A stretch of DNA of 64,000 nucleotides, from positions 62,705-126,704 of the forward strand of contig NZ_JAKZGO010000003.1 in NCBI RefSeq assembly GCF_022549785.1. Reading direction: 5' to 3'. A program made the translations under genes and the position numbers. Shown here one piece after another: positions 24,716 through 33,543 of the stretch (its first letter is position 1; each line of letters begins with the position of its first letter). Below the pieces are notes generated by a model, which did no database searches, was not told the DNA's origin, and saw nothing but the letters and a program-made list of their open reading frames with translations. The DNA comes from Belliella alkalica. GTDB taxonomy: Bacteria > Bacteroidota > Bacteroidia > Cytophagales > Cyclobacteriaceae.

Positions 24716-24915
24716 TTGCGTTAGGTTTATAATAGCAGTGATGAACTTATGTTTTTTTTGTTTTATATTATATAGAACTTAACATGATGATCCGTCTTCT
24801 TGACTGTAGACAGTTGATTATTATTTACATTAAATGTATATGAGACATTCATCTAATGGTGTAATTGCGGATAATCACACAACTTAATATTGGAAGTTCA
24901 GATATTTCAAGCTCG

Positions 24916-24931
24916 TGTGAGAAATATCACA
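24916..24931. promoter_or_regulatory. CRP/FNR-like palindrome upstream of the cytochrome gene
   Basis: TGTGAGAAATATCACA matches the CRP-type consensus TGTGA-N6-TCACA exactly in both arms. It lies 52 bases upstream of the dihaem cytochrome start. It has the same half-site layout as the site at 20477. Confidence 0.55.
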
Positions 24932-24983
24932 TTTGTAGTTTATTAAAAATTGCATTTTTGATTTTGCAATCGAACCCAAAATT

Positions 24984-26039
24984 ATGAAAGAATCATTTGA
25001 CACTTTTACAAAATTGATTTCTCATATTTCCGTGTTGATCATGGCGGTTGTTACAATTGTAATATTGATTTTTGGGTCAATTATTTTTATATATCAAGGT
25101 GGAAAGTTACCAGAATTTCAAGTAGACATAAACCCCCCTTCTGAATTGGAGACCATTTTTCCTTTGATTAGTGAAGATGGGATATGGCTACCACCAGATT
25201 GGGCCTTGGTGAATCTGGAACCAAATTCCGAACTGATAATCTATGGAAAAGAATTAATAAGCAATACGTCAGAATATTTGGGGCCAAATGGTAAAGTGGG
25301 TCAGATTTCTAATGGGATGAATTGTCAAAATTGCCATATTAATTCTGGGACTATGCCATTGGGGAATAATTATTCTGCAGTGTTTGCGACATATCCTAAA
25401 GTAAGAGCAAGATCTGGACAAATCGAAGATATTCCTAAGCGCATCAATGATTGTTTTGAGCGGAGCCTAAATGGACAACCTCTTTCCCAAAGCAGTAGAG
25501 AAATGATCGCAATAGTTGCTTACATGGAATGGCTGGGAAAGGATGTTCCTAAAGGGGAAACTCCAAAAGGAGCAGGGCTTTTTGAATTACAATATTTGGA
25601 TAGAGCAGCTAATCCTTTAGCCGGCAAAAGGGTGTATGAAAATCAATGTAAATCTTGCCATGGCGAAGAAGGACAAGGAGTATTAAGGGTAGATGGGTAT
25701 GGTTACACATATCCCCCTCTTTGGGGTGAAAATAGTTATAATGATGGAGCAGGGCTTTATAGATTGTCTAGGTTTGCAGGCTATGTTAAAGCAAACATGC
25801 CTTTGGGAAGTACTTATCAAAATCCAATTCTTACAGATGAGCAGGCTTGGGACGTAGCAGCCTATGTCAATTCTATGCAAAGACCACAAAAAGATATTTC
25901 TATGGATTGGCCAGATATTAGTAAGAAACCTTTCGATCACCCATTTGGACCTTATGTAGATGGGTTTTTGGAAAATCAACATAAATTCGGGCCGTTCAGG
26001 CCAATTAAAGAAGCCAATACATCAATTGCCCTAAAGTGA
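24984..26039 (+). CDS. dihaem cytochrome c, thiosulfate dehydrogenase (TsdA)-like
   Basis: A 351-residue cytochrome with an N-terminal membrane anchor (about 15-37) and two haem sites: MNCQNCH (C114, C117, H118) and CKSCHGEEGQG (C222, C225, H226). The region after haem 1, including YPKVRARSG and RINDCFERSLNG, is characteristic of TsdA, the periplasmic enzyme that joins two thiosulfates into tetrathionate. C157 lies 39 residues after H118, about where TsdA has its axial Cys ligand for haem 1, and M272 (NMPLG) lies 46 after H226, fitting the Met ligand of haem 2. The anchor, rather than a cleaved signal, is unlike classical soluble TsdA. The neighbourhood of transporter and persulfide dioxygenase fits. 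Direction of the reaction in vivo is not known. Confidence 0.88.
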   Translation: MKESFDTFTKLISHISVLIMAVVTIVILIFGSIIFIYQGGKLPEFQVDINPPSELETIFPLISEDGIWLPPDWALVNLEPNSELIIYGKELISNTSEYLGPNGKVGQISNGMNCQNCHINSGTMPLGNNYSAVFATYPKVRARSGQIEDIPKRINDCFERSLNGQPLSQSSREMIAIVAYMEWLGKDVPKGETPKGAGLFELQYLDRAANPLAGKRVYENQCKSCHGEEGQGVLRVDGYGYTYPPLWGENSYNDGAGLYRLSRFAGYVKANMPLGSTYQNPILTDEQAWDVAAYVNSMQRPQKDISMDWPDISKKPFDHPFGPYVDGFLENQHKFGPFRPIKEANTSIALK

Positions 26040-26240
26040 AATTTGTGCTGTTTTTAGTCAGAGAAGATGTAAGTTCTTATGTTTTGATTCATTCCAATAC
26101 TAAGTTAATATTACATCAGTCCAGATTGATGTGGTATTTATGATATACCCGCATCGGTTTATAAAGGTTGACTCAATACTACTGTAGGTATTTGGGATTG
26201 ACCCTTTTGATATAGGAATAAATAATCAAAATAGAAATAA

Positions 26241-26573
26241 ATGGAAGTGAAAAGTAAATTGTCAATGGATCAATTTAATCAGTTGCTGATTCAGTTTCCT
26301 GCAGCTTTGATTTATCTTTATCAAGAGGATTGTGGTATTTGTACTGTATTATACCCAAAGGTTTGTGAAATGCTTGATAAAGATTTCCCTAAAATGGAAA
26401 TGATTATTCTTCATGCTGAACAAAACAGAGAGCTTGCAGCGCAAATCAGGATGCTGTCTGTACCGGGAATTATTTTGTATTTTGATGGAAAAGAGTTTTT
26501 CAGGTCTGCAGGAGTTGTGACTGTTTCTGAATTGAAGTCGAGGATAGGGAGGTTGTATGAGATGTTCTTTTAA
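26241..26573 (+). CDS. thioredoxin-like protein, CGIC active site
   Basis: A 110-residue thioredoxin-fold protein with active site EDCGICTVL (C31, C34) instead of WCGPC, and a cis-proline in MLSVPGIILYFDG. There is no signal peptide, so it is cytosolic. The non-standard CGIC pair and lack of the Trp suggest a specialised redox or persulfide-carrier role rather than general disulfide reduction. It follows the cytochrome by 201 bases and ends the sulfur stretch, which opens with a classical thioredoxin. A strong terminator follows. Confidence 0.85.
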   Translation: MEVKSKLSMDQFNQLLIQFPAALIYLYQEDCGICTVLYPKVCEMLDKDFPKMEMIILHAEQNRELAAQIRMLSVPGIILYFDGKEFFRSAGVVTVSELKSRIGRLYEMFF

Positions 26574-26576
26574 GCA

Positions 26577-26613
26577 AAACGCCCCAAAAATCAGCGTTTT
26601 TTGGGGCGTTTTT
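26577..26613. terminator. bidirectional terminator
   Basis: AAAACGCCCCAAAAA and TTTTTTGGGGCGTTTT form a long stem around TCAGCG, with T-run after it. It separates the thioredoxin-like gene (+) from the convergent M3 peptidase gene (-). Confidence 0.9.
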
Positions 26614-26638
26614 GAATTACTAAAAAAAAATCTTTGGA

Positions 26639-28774
26639 TTATTTGTTTCTTTGCACTGGGATTTGGTCTAACCCTCTTTTTTTCAATAAGGCATCGATCT
26701 TTGGTTCTGCACCTCTGAAATTCACATACATTTTCATAGGGTCTTCCGTTCCACCTTTTTCAAGGATTTCTTTTCTGAAGGCTTGTGCTTTTTCTTGGTT
26801 GAAAAGCTCAGTCTCCTTGAATGCCTGGAAAGCATCTGTGTCCAATACACCAGACCAAATATAGCTGTAGTACCCAGAAGAGTACCCACCAGCGAAAATG
26901 TGCTGGAAGTATGGGCTTCTATATCTTGGGATGATTTCATCAATCAAACCGATTTTTTCCAAAGAAGCATTTTCGAAATCAGTGGCATTGCTCGTGATGT
27001 TTTCACTTCTGGTATGGTAATCCAAATCAAGCAATGAAGCTGCCAAATACTCCGTGGTGCCAAAACCTTGACCGAAAGTTCCGCTGTTAGTCAATTTAGC
27101 AATCAAATCGTCAGGAATAACTTCTCCAGTTTCATAGTGAAAAGCATATTGCTTCATCACCGAAGGCTCTGTAGCCCAATTTTCCATTACTTGTGAAGGA
27201 AGTTCTACAAAGTCTCTAGGGACTGAAGTGCCAGCAAGACTCTGGTATTCCACGTTAGAGAGCAAACCATGAAGAGCATGGCCAAATTCGTGGAAGAAAG
27301 TAGTCACTTCGTCAAAAGTCAACAATGCAGGTGCATTGCCTGTAGGTCTTGAGAAATTGCATACAATTGAGATAACTGGAGCTTTTCTTTCACCATTTTC
27401 TGTTTTTTGTGATCTGTAGGAAGTCATCCATGCGCCACCTCTCTTGGAAGCTCTTGGATGGAAATCCATATACAAAACTCCAACATGCGATCCGTCTGCT
27501 TCCTTCACTTCATAAGCTTTAGCATCTGCATGATAGACTGGGATGTCTTTAATTTCGGTGAAAGTTAAGCCCCAAAGATTTTTGACTACCATGAATACAC
27601 CGTCTTGAACTTTTCCCAAAGAAAAATATGGTTTGATTTCTTGCTCATCAAGATCGAATTTTTGCTTACGCAATTTTTCTTCATAATATCTCCAGTCCCA
27701 TGGCTCGATACTGAAGTCATTGCCTTCTGCTTTAACGAGCGCTTGCATTTCGTCTCTTTCGACTTTCGCTTTTGCCAGAGCAGGTGCCCATAGTTGGTTT
27801 AGCAATTTGTAAACATTGTCAGCATTTTTAGCCATAGACTCTTCCAAAACATAATCTGCATGCGTATTGTATCCCAAAAGTTGCGCTTTTTCCCTTCTCA
27901 GGTTTGCAATCTCGATTAGTCCAGCTTTGTTGTCAAATTCATTTCCTTGATCAGATCTGTTTTTGTACGCTTCCCAGATTTGTTTTCTCAATTCACGATT
28001 GTCAGCATATTGTAAAAACGGCATCACGCTGGGATTCTGAAGTGTAAAAAGCCACTTTCCTTCTTCTCCTGCTGCTTTGGCATCATCTGCTGCAGAGCTG
28101 ATCAGTCCTTCAGGAAGCCCAGAAAGGTCTTCTTCCCTATCGATTACCAGCTTGAAAGCATTGGTTTCTGCCAAAAGGTTTTGACCAAACTGAAGGGTAA
28201 GTGAAGAAAGCTTTGTGTTGATTTCCCTTAACTTATCCTTGTCGGCATCATTTAAGTTTGCTCCATTTCGTATAAAAGACTTGTAAGAGTTTTCCAAGAG
28301 CTTGTGTTGTTCTGCATTGAGTTCAAGTTGATCCTTACTTTCCCAAACTGCCTTCACTCTTTCAAAAAGTTTTGAGTTGAGTGATATATTGTCACTATGA
28401 GCTGAAAGTTCAGGTGACATTTCTTTTGCGATTGCTTGAAGCTCGTCATTGGTATTGGCAGAGTTGAGGTTGCCAAATACTCTAGAAACTTTACTAAGCA
28501 ATTCACCTGAATATTCCATAGCTTCGATGGTATTTTCGAAGGTAGGAACCTCTGTATTGTTGGCTATTTTGTCGATTTCTTTTTGGTGCTCTTTGATCCC
28601 CTCCCTCAAAGCTGGAGCGAAGTGTTCATTTTTGATTTTATCAAATGGAGGTACTTCGAAAGGAGTTTCGTAAGGTTCGAAAAATGGATTCATAGATTCT
28701 GTTTTTTGTTCAGCTGTGCCACAAGCATAAAGTAAAGCAGTGGAAGCAGCGAGTGCAATAATTTTATTTTTCAT
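26639..28774 (-). CDS. M3-family metallopeptidase lipoprotein (Dcp/oligopeptidase A type)
   Basis: A 711-residue zinc peptidase of family M3, which cuts short peptides, often releasing dipeptides from the C-terminus. The zinc motif HEFGHALHGL lies near residue 495 (FFHEFGH), and further family motifs are present (ERKAPVISIVCNFSRP, SRYSSPYF-like RYRSPYFQHIFAGGYSSGYYSY). ATG 28774 is chosen because a lipoprotein signal follows with lipobox LLYAC at about residue 18; an ATG ten codons upstream at 28804 adds unlike residues. The lipoprotein signal places it in the envelope, whereas E. coli Dcp and OpdA are cytosolic; envelope versions are common in Bacteroidota. Monocistronic. Confidence 0.94.
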   Translation of the reverse strand: MKNKIIALAASTALLYACGTAEQKTESMNPFFEPYETPFEVPPFDKIKNEHFAPALREGIKEHQKEIDKIANNTEVPTFENTIEAMEYSGELLSKVSRVFGNLNSANTNDELQAIAKEMSPELSAHSDNISLNSKLFERVKAVWESKDQLELNAEQHKLLENSYKSFIRNGANLNDADKDKLREINTKLSSLTLQFGQNLLAETNAFKLVIDREEDLSGLPEGLISSAADDAKAAGEEGKWLFTLQNPSVMPFLQYADNRELRKQIWEAYKNRSDQGNEFDNKAGLIEIANLRREKAQLLGYNTHADYVLEESMAKNADNVYKLLNQLWAPALAKAKVERDEMQALVKAEGNDFSIEPWDWRYYEEKLRKQKFDLDEQEIKPYFSLGKVQDGVFMVVKNLWGLTFTEIKDIPVYHADAKAYEVKEADGSHVGVLYMDFHPRASKRGGAWMTSYRSQKTENGERKAPVISIVCNFSRPTGNAPALLTFDEVTTFFHEFGHALHGLLSNVEYQSLAGTSVPRDFVELPSQVMENWATEPSVMKQYAFHYETGEVIPDDLIAKLTNSGTFGQGFGTTEYLAASLLDLDYHTRSENITSNATDFENASLEKIGLIDEIIPRYRSPYFQHIFAGGYSSGYYSYIWSGVLDTDAFQAFKETELFNQEKAQAFRKEILEKGGTEDPMKMYVNFRGAEPKIDALLKKRGLDQIPVQRNK

Positions 28775-29030
28775 ATACAAACATATTTGGGTTGGTTGAT
28801 GCAAATATATGAATAAAATTAGCCATCGAAGAAAATGTTCACTTCTTGAAGTCTAGTGGTCTTTTAATTGTTGTGTATTTGTACTGCGTGTAGGTTTGAT
28901 TTTTATCACATTTCTCAAAGTGAGGGATATTGATGTGTGGCTTTTTGGTTTGTAATACTTAATTTACCTAGAATCATTGTCTGAGCAATTGGCAAGTCTT
29001 ACCTTTAGGGAATTAAAATCAGAAGGTGTA

Positions 29031-30302
29031 ATGTCAAAATTTAAATTTGCATCAATGTTGTTCTTTTCATTGATGCTTATGCTCAAAGGTTCTTTTGCTC
29101 AAGAAGGTGAGCCTTATGTGGTTCTGATTTCTTTGGATGGGTATAGATACGACTACACGGAGCGTTTTCAGCCAGAAAATATCAGTAAATTTGTTCAAGA
29201 AGGCACTGCTGCAAAATCGATGATACCTTCCTTTCCGACAAAGACTTTTCCAAATCATTATACCATAGCTACGGGAATGAAGCCTGAGAATCATGGTCTT
29301 GTGAACAATGCGTTCTTTGAACCTGCTAAAAATACTGTTTATAGCATTCGTGAAAGAAGTATAGTGGAGGATGGGTATTGGTATGGAGGAACTCCTTTAT
29401 GGGTATTGGCTGAACAAAATGGAATAAAAGCTGCAAGTTATTATTTTGTAGGTTCGGAGGCAGATGTACAAGGAGTCAGACCAAGTTATTATAGGAATTA
29501 TGATGCTGGAGTTTCAAATTTGTCTAGAATTTCTCAGGTTTTTGAATGGCTAGAGTTGCCAGATGATGAAAGGCCTAGATTGATAACGCTTTATTTTTCT
29601 GATATGGATGATGTGGGTCATGCTTATGGACCAAATAATGATGCAGAACTCAGTAAAAAATTGAAAAAACTTGATAATGAATTGGGAGCATTATTTGAAG
29701 GGTTAAAAAGTTTTGATTTGAGTGTTAATGTGTTTTTGGTTTCAGATCATGGAATGGCTAACGTGCCTAGGCAGAATTTATTGAATTTAGACCATATCAC
29801 AGAAAAGATTGCTGGAAAAATAGTCAATAACGGTGCTATGGCACATGTTTATTTGGACAATCCACTAGAGCTCGAGCAGGTATATCTAGAGCTAAAAATA
29901 AAAGAGGGGCCTTTCAATGTAGTCAAAGTTAAGGATAAACAATATTACAAGAATATTGAAACCTATGGAAACCGCTTGGGAGAATTGTTGATTTTGCCTG
30001 ATTTGGGCTTTTACTTAGCAACTACCTCCGATATGGTAAAATATCAAAATAGAGCTGCGATGTTGAAGACGGAGGTTTTTGGAGAGCATGGTTTTAGTCC
30101 TGAGTATCAAGAAATGCGGGCTATTTTTTATGCAAATGGACCAAAAATAAAAGAAGGGTTTGAAATAGATGCTTTTCAAAATATTCATGTATATCCATTG
30201 ATAGCGGAATTGCTGGGTTTGCCTATTCCGCAAGGTATTGATGGTGACTTGAAGGTTTTGGAGAAAATTATAAAAAGAGATGAGCCAATTGAAAGAAATT
30301 AA
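29031..30302 (+). CDS. nucleotide pyrophosphatase/phosphodiesterase (NPP, alkaline phosphatase superfamily)
   Basis: A 423-residue exported enzyme of the ectonucleotide pyrophosphatase/phosphodiesterase family, which hydrolyses phosphodiester bonds in nucleotides. ATG 29031 is followed by a signal peptide ending near SFAQ; a TTG at 28977 is rejected. Metal and nucleophile residues are in place: D36 (LISLDGY), the threonine nucleophile in FPTKTFPNHY (T72), DMDDVGHAYGP, VSDHGM and EHGFSPE. Length is typical for bacterial NPPs. The last 23 bases overlap the start of a truncated haemoglobin gene, so the two are translationally coupled. Confidence 0.93.
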   Translation: MSKFKFASMLFFSLMLMLKGSFAQEGEPYVVLISLDGYRYDYTERFQPENISKFVQEGTAAKSMIPSFPTKTFPNHYTIATGMKPENHGLVNNAFFEPAKNTVYSIRERSIVEDGYWYGGTPLWVLAEQNGIKAASYYFVGSEADVQGVRPSYYRNYDAGVSNLSRISQVFEWLELPDDERPRLITLYFSDMDDVGHAYGPNNDAELSKKLKKLDNELGALFEGLKSFDLSVNVFLVSDHGMANVPRQNLLNLDHITEKIAGKIVNNGAMAHVYLDNPLELEQVYLELKIKEGPFNVVKVKDKQYYKNIETYGNRLGELLILPDLGFYLATTSDMVKYQNRAAMLKTEVFGEHGFSPEYQEMRAIFYANGPKIKEGFEIDAFQNIHVYPLIAELLGLPIPQGIDGDLKVLEKIIKRDEPIERN

Positions 30303-30684
30303 AAGTAGGGAAGAAGTTTCGTGTTTGGTACGTACTTTTTATTCCAAAATCAGAATTCATGCTTCTTTAGGGCCGATTTTCAATGGTATCGTGGAGGATT
30401 GGGAAGAGCACTTAGAAAGGTTGACTGATTTTTGGGAAATGGTGTTATTGCAGACAGGCCCAGGCGCAGGGAAATTTAATCCTGTTCCAGTACATAAAGC
30501 TGTGGATAAAAAAGTAGATCATTCAATAGAGCAAAAGCATTTTGGAAATTGGCTGGAATTGTGGTTTGAAACTTTGGATGAAAATTTTGTAGGAAATCAC
30601 GCTGATTATGCAAAAGAGCATGCAAGGAAAATGGCTCACATATTGTTTTTCAGGATCATGGAGTCGAGGAATCTCCAGAAATAA
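30280..30684 (+). CDS. group III truncated haemoglobin
   Basis: A 134-residue haem protein. Key positions match group III globins such as Campylobacter Ctb: Tyr B10 (Y21, FYSKIR), His E7 (H44, WEEHLERLTDFW), proximal His F8 (H72, VPVHKAV) and Trp G8 (W91, HFGNWLELW). Group III proteins are cytosolic and are linked to oxygen or nitric-oxide handling. Its ATG lies 23 bases inside the preceding phosphodiesterase gene, in another frame, so translation is probably coupled even though the partner is exported. The reason for this pairing is not known. Confidence 0.92.
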   Translation: MSQLKEIKSREEVSCLVRTFYSKIRIHASLGPIFNGIVEDWEEHLERLTDFWEMVLLQTGPGAGKFNPVPVHKAVDKKVDHSIEQKHFGNWLELWFETLDENFVGNHADYAKEHARKMAHILFFRIMESRNLQK

Positions 30685-30730
30685 ACTTCATGTTTTTCAT
30701 TTTTTCTAGTAATCAAACTCAATATGTGAT

Positions 30731-31348
30731 TTAAAAGGAAATCAGTTTAAAATGAAAATCAGTGTTTTCCTGTTTGGTAAAAGTGATTTCTTTTTTTAGA
30801 TGATAAAATGCTTCCAAAAGCTGTGCGCTTTCAATTTCACCAGCATCAATAGCTTTAAATCCGATTAGTTCGATCAGTTTTTTTACTCGATATTTATCAC
30901 TTCCCTTTTCACCGCAATAATAGGTTTCTTTGATCATTCCTAGCATGTCTGATTTAGGATAGTCTATTCCCAAGTTGTTAAAAGCTTTGTAGATAGGTGG
31001 AGTGCCGCCAATACTTTCTTGAATGAAGGTCGTGTTACAATAAAAATATTTGTTGTATGCGCTATTAGTACAATCAATCAAAAGTTTGTCTTTTAAATCA
31101 ACTTCTTTTAGTGCTTCACATACTTTTTCAAGATGCTCATTTTCACTACAAATCATGATAATGTCCGATTGATCAATGGCTTGTTTGTATCCAAAAACTT
31201 TATCAGTGTGCATGTTTAGGATTTTCCATTCTACGTCTTTGCATTCAAAGCCTTTTCGGACTCCAAATACCACTTTTGCTCCTTTGGACAGGTACATGTT
31301 GCCCAAAGAATACGAAAGCTTCGTGCCTCCTAAAATTCCTATTTTCAT
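30731..31348 (-). CDS. NAD(P)-binding oxidoreductase, F420-dependent NADP reductase-like
   Basis: A 205-residue Rossmann-fold protein. It begins MKIGILGGTKLSYSLG, a dinucleotide-binding loop, with GVRK after strand 2 indicating NADP(H) preference, and continues with SDIIMICSENEH and LLIDCTNS. The order resembles the NADPH-dependent F420 reductase-like family (a 6-phosphogluconate/ProC-like fold), although these bacteria are not known to make F420, so the natural electron partner is unclear. The family glycine after the first GxxG is replaced by Thr-Lys. It is a single gene, convergent with the haemoglobin gene. Confidence 0.7.
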   Translation of the reverse strand: MKIGILGGTKLSYSLGNMYLSKGAKVVFGVRKGFECKDVEWKILNMHTDKVFGYKQAIDQSDIIMICSENEHLEKVCEALKEVDLKDKLLIDCTNSAYNKYFYCNTTFIQESIGGTPPIYKAFNNLGIDYPKSDMLGMIKETYYCGEKGSDKYRVKKLIELIGFKAIDAGEIESAQLLEAFYHLKKEITFTKQENTDFHFKLISF

Positions 31349-31730
31349 AATTTTGTTTTTTTTCGTTGGGTGACGAAATGTGGTTCACTTGATAAGGATT
31401 TTGGAAATGTGGGTGAATTTTCCGTTACTTATTATAGGCTTATCTTACTCGAAAGTATTGAAAATTAAAGATAATTATCAGCAATGCAAAAGAAAATATT
31501 GAGAAAAGAAGAAAAAAATAATGAAATACGATTGTTTTTGTTTGAAAAACATAAAAATAGTATTCAAATAACATGTGTTTTAAAAATCTAATTGATACCT
31601 AATTGATTTTTAATTGTTTGAGATTACTTCACACGATTTTTTTTTACAAAAAACATGTGAATTTTTGACTTTTTGATCGAAGGTTCTCCCATCATATTTA
31701 TCAACTCTTCCTTTTCCATAACAAAATCAT
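31349..31730. other. gene-free AT-rich stretch
   Basis: No gene, RNA or terminator is recognised here. The stretch is very AT-rich; ACATGTG occurs twice (near 31570 and 31658) as does CTAATTGAT near 31588-31610. It must hold the promoter of the reductase gene and the 3' flank of the Uma2 gene. Confidence 0.5.
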
Positions 31731-32360
31731 TTACATCATTCCGTCAAAAACTTCCTCAAGATCGAGTACAAAACCTTGTACAGCTTGGGAGCTCACTTTG
31801 TCCCCATGAGTAAAGATTTTGGAAGTATTATACTTGCCATCAATCAAGGTATAGATGATCAAGGTACATTCATTGGGATGTATAACCCAATATTCTTTAA
31901 TTCCAGATTCTTGGTAAACCTCGTACTTGTTTTGCAATTCTTTTTTGTTGTTGCCCGGAGATAGTATTTCTACGACTAAATCCGGAGCTCCCACGCAACC
32001 TAATTCATCAATTTTTTCAGGGTCACAAACCACACAGATATCTGGTTGCACAACAGTGTCAATATCTTCGTTTTTTTTAGACTTCACAGGTAGTCGAACA
32101 TCGAATGGAGCGATAAAAGCTTCACATTTTTTACCCTTAAGGAAACTAAAAAAAGCCGTAAATACTGATCCGGCTATTCTTTGATGATTAACTCTCGGAG
32201 CTGCAGCTTGCTTAAAAACTTTTCCTTTGATCAGCTCGACCATTTCCTCCATCTGCCAAGTCAGGTAGTCTGCATAGGTGTAGTGACCGTCTACTTGTCC
32301 AGTAGGTAAATAATCGGCAGTTGGTTCTTCAACTTTGTTTTTCAAATCATCCTGTCTCAT
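31731..32360 (-). CDS. Uma2-family endonuclease-fold protein (DUF820)
   Basis: A 209-residue protein of the Uma2/DUF820 family, which has a PD-(D/E)XK nuclease fold. The putative active site is visible: VQPDICVV (D107), LVVEILSPGN (E131) and the following ELQNKYEVYQ with the lysine at about 145. ATG 32360 (MRQDDLKNK) is preferred over 32387. These proteins are abundant in cyanobacteria and scattered in Bacteroidota and their biological substrate is not established. It stands alone next to AT-rich DNA, which would fit a mobile or recently gained gene, but no other sign of transfer is seen. Confidence 0.88.
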   Translation of the reverse strand: MRQDDLKNKVEEPTADYLPTGQVDGHYTYADYLTWQMEEMVELIKGKVFKQAAAPRVNHQRIAGSVFTAFFSFLKGKKCEAFIAPFDVRLPVKSKKNEDIDTVVQPDICVVCDPEKIDELGCVGAPDLVVEILSPGNNKKELQNKYEVYQESGIKEYWVIHPNECTLIIYTLIDGKYNTSKIFTHGDKVSSQAVQGFVLDLEEVFDGMM

Positions 32361-32523
32361 AAAGTAAAAATACTGATTATAAGCCAAAATCGAAAGAGTA
32401 GTTTTTTTTATTGGGATTGTGTTGATACTTGATATATAGACTTTTAATTAGGTTCTTTTTTTAAATAAATCATATAGTGCTTCAATTGATTACTTCTTTC
32501 GTATATGCTATAAATTTGCTGCG

Positions 32524-33378
32524 ATGAAATATTTCAAATTTACTATAGTGATCCTATTTCTCACACTTGTTTCTTTTTCCTGTTCTTTCAAGACGGTCAA
32601 TAGAACAAAAGACATAACATATTTGAAAAAAGAGTCATTTGAAAAGCTTCCGGAAAAGCAACTGAATGTATTTGCTCCAAAAAAAGCTAATGGAAAAAAT
32701 CCCGTCTTGATCTTTATCCATGGAGGAAGCTGGGATTCTGGGAAAAAAGAAATTTATAGTTTTTTTGGTTCTAGGCTGGCGAGAAAAGGAATTGTGGCGG
32801 TAATAATTGATTATCCGCTCAGTCCCGAATATCAAGTTTGCGAAATGGCTCTTGCATCGGCTCAAGCTGTGAAATGGACACATGAAAATATCCAAGCATT
32901 TGGAGGGGATCCGGAAAGGATTTTTGTTTCAGGTCATTCTGCAGGGGGGCATTTGGCAAGCTTGATTTCTGTAAAAAATAATTATTTTGATGATTTAGAG
33001 ATCGATAATCCAATCAGGGGGACTATTCTTATTGATGCAGCGGGTTTGGATATGTATTGGTTTTTGAAAGAAAAGAAATATGCTCCAGGAACAAAATACC
33101 TAAAGACATTTACTGATGATCCCGAAGTTTGGAAAGCTACTTCACCGATTTATTTTTTGGATAAAAATGATCCACCGATGATGATAATGATGGGTGGAGA
33201 AACATTGACGAGTATAAAACAGACTACCGATAGATTTTTGGAAGCGTACAAAAAGATAAATCCCAAGCCTGATTTTCACCTTCAAGAGAATAAGAAACAT
33301 GCACCAATGATTATCCAATTTCTATATTCTCCAAACAAAGCATACAATTGGATTGAGGATTTCATTTTAGCTAATTGA
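32524..33378 (+). CDS. alpha/beta hydrolase, esterase/lipase-like lipoprotein
   Basis: A 284-residue alpha/beta hydrolase of the carboxylesterase type. The oxyanion-hole motif is FIHGGSWDSGK (66-68), the nucleophile elbow is SGHSAGGHLASL (S139), and a late histidine in KKHAPMI completes the expected triad. The N-terminus is a signal ending in a possible lipobox (LVSFSC, C20), so the enzyme probably faces the periplasm. The fold and motifs are clear; the substrate is not. It is monocistronic and convergent with the DUF5686 gene. Confidence 0.87.
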   Translation: MKYFKFTIVILFLTLVSFSCSFKTVNRTKDITYLKKESFEKLPEKQLNVFAPKKANGKNPVLIFIHGGSWDSGKKEIYSFFGSRLARKGIVAVIIDYPLSPEYQVCEMALASAQAVKWTHENIQAFGGDPERIFVSGHSAGGHLASLISVKNNYFDDLEIDNPIRGTILIDAAGLDMYWFLKEKKYAPGTKYLKTFTDDPEVWKATSPIYFLDKNDPPMMIMMGGETLTSIKQTTDRFLEAYKKINPKPDFHLQENKKHAPMIIQFLYSPNKAYNWIEDFILAN

Positions 33379-33543
33379 TGAAAATGAAATTTGCACATAT
33401 GGCCTTAATCTTCCGTTGAAGAAAAAAAGTCTTGCCAAATATGGTTGTTTATGATCCATGTCCACTTATTCAAATACTCATAAAAAGACATTTAGCTGAA
33501 GTTTGTGTTTGATTACTTTTCCAATTTCCAATTTTCATCAATT

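Noticed and set aside
28903-28929. TATCAC and GTGAGGGATA half-sites upstream of the phosphodiesterase gene
   Set aside because: The half-sites are in the reverse order to CRP/FNR sites (TCAC..GTGA rather than GTGA..TCAC) and the arms have mismatches.
32511-32518. TAAATTTG, a perfect TAnnTTTG box before the esterase gene
   Set aside because: It lies only five bases before the ATG, leaving no room for a normal leader, and the signal peptide leaves no later start. Probably chance in AT-rich DNA.
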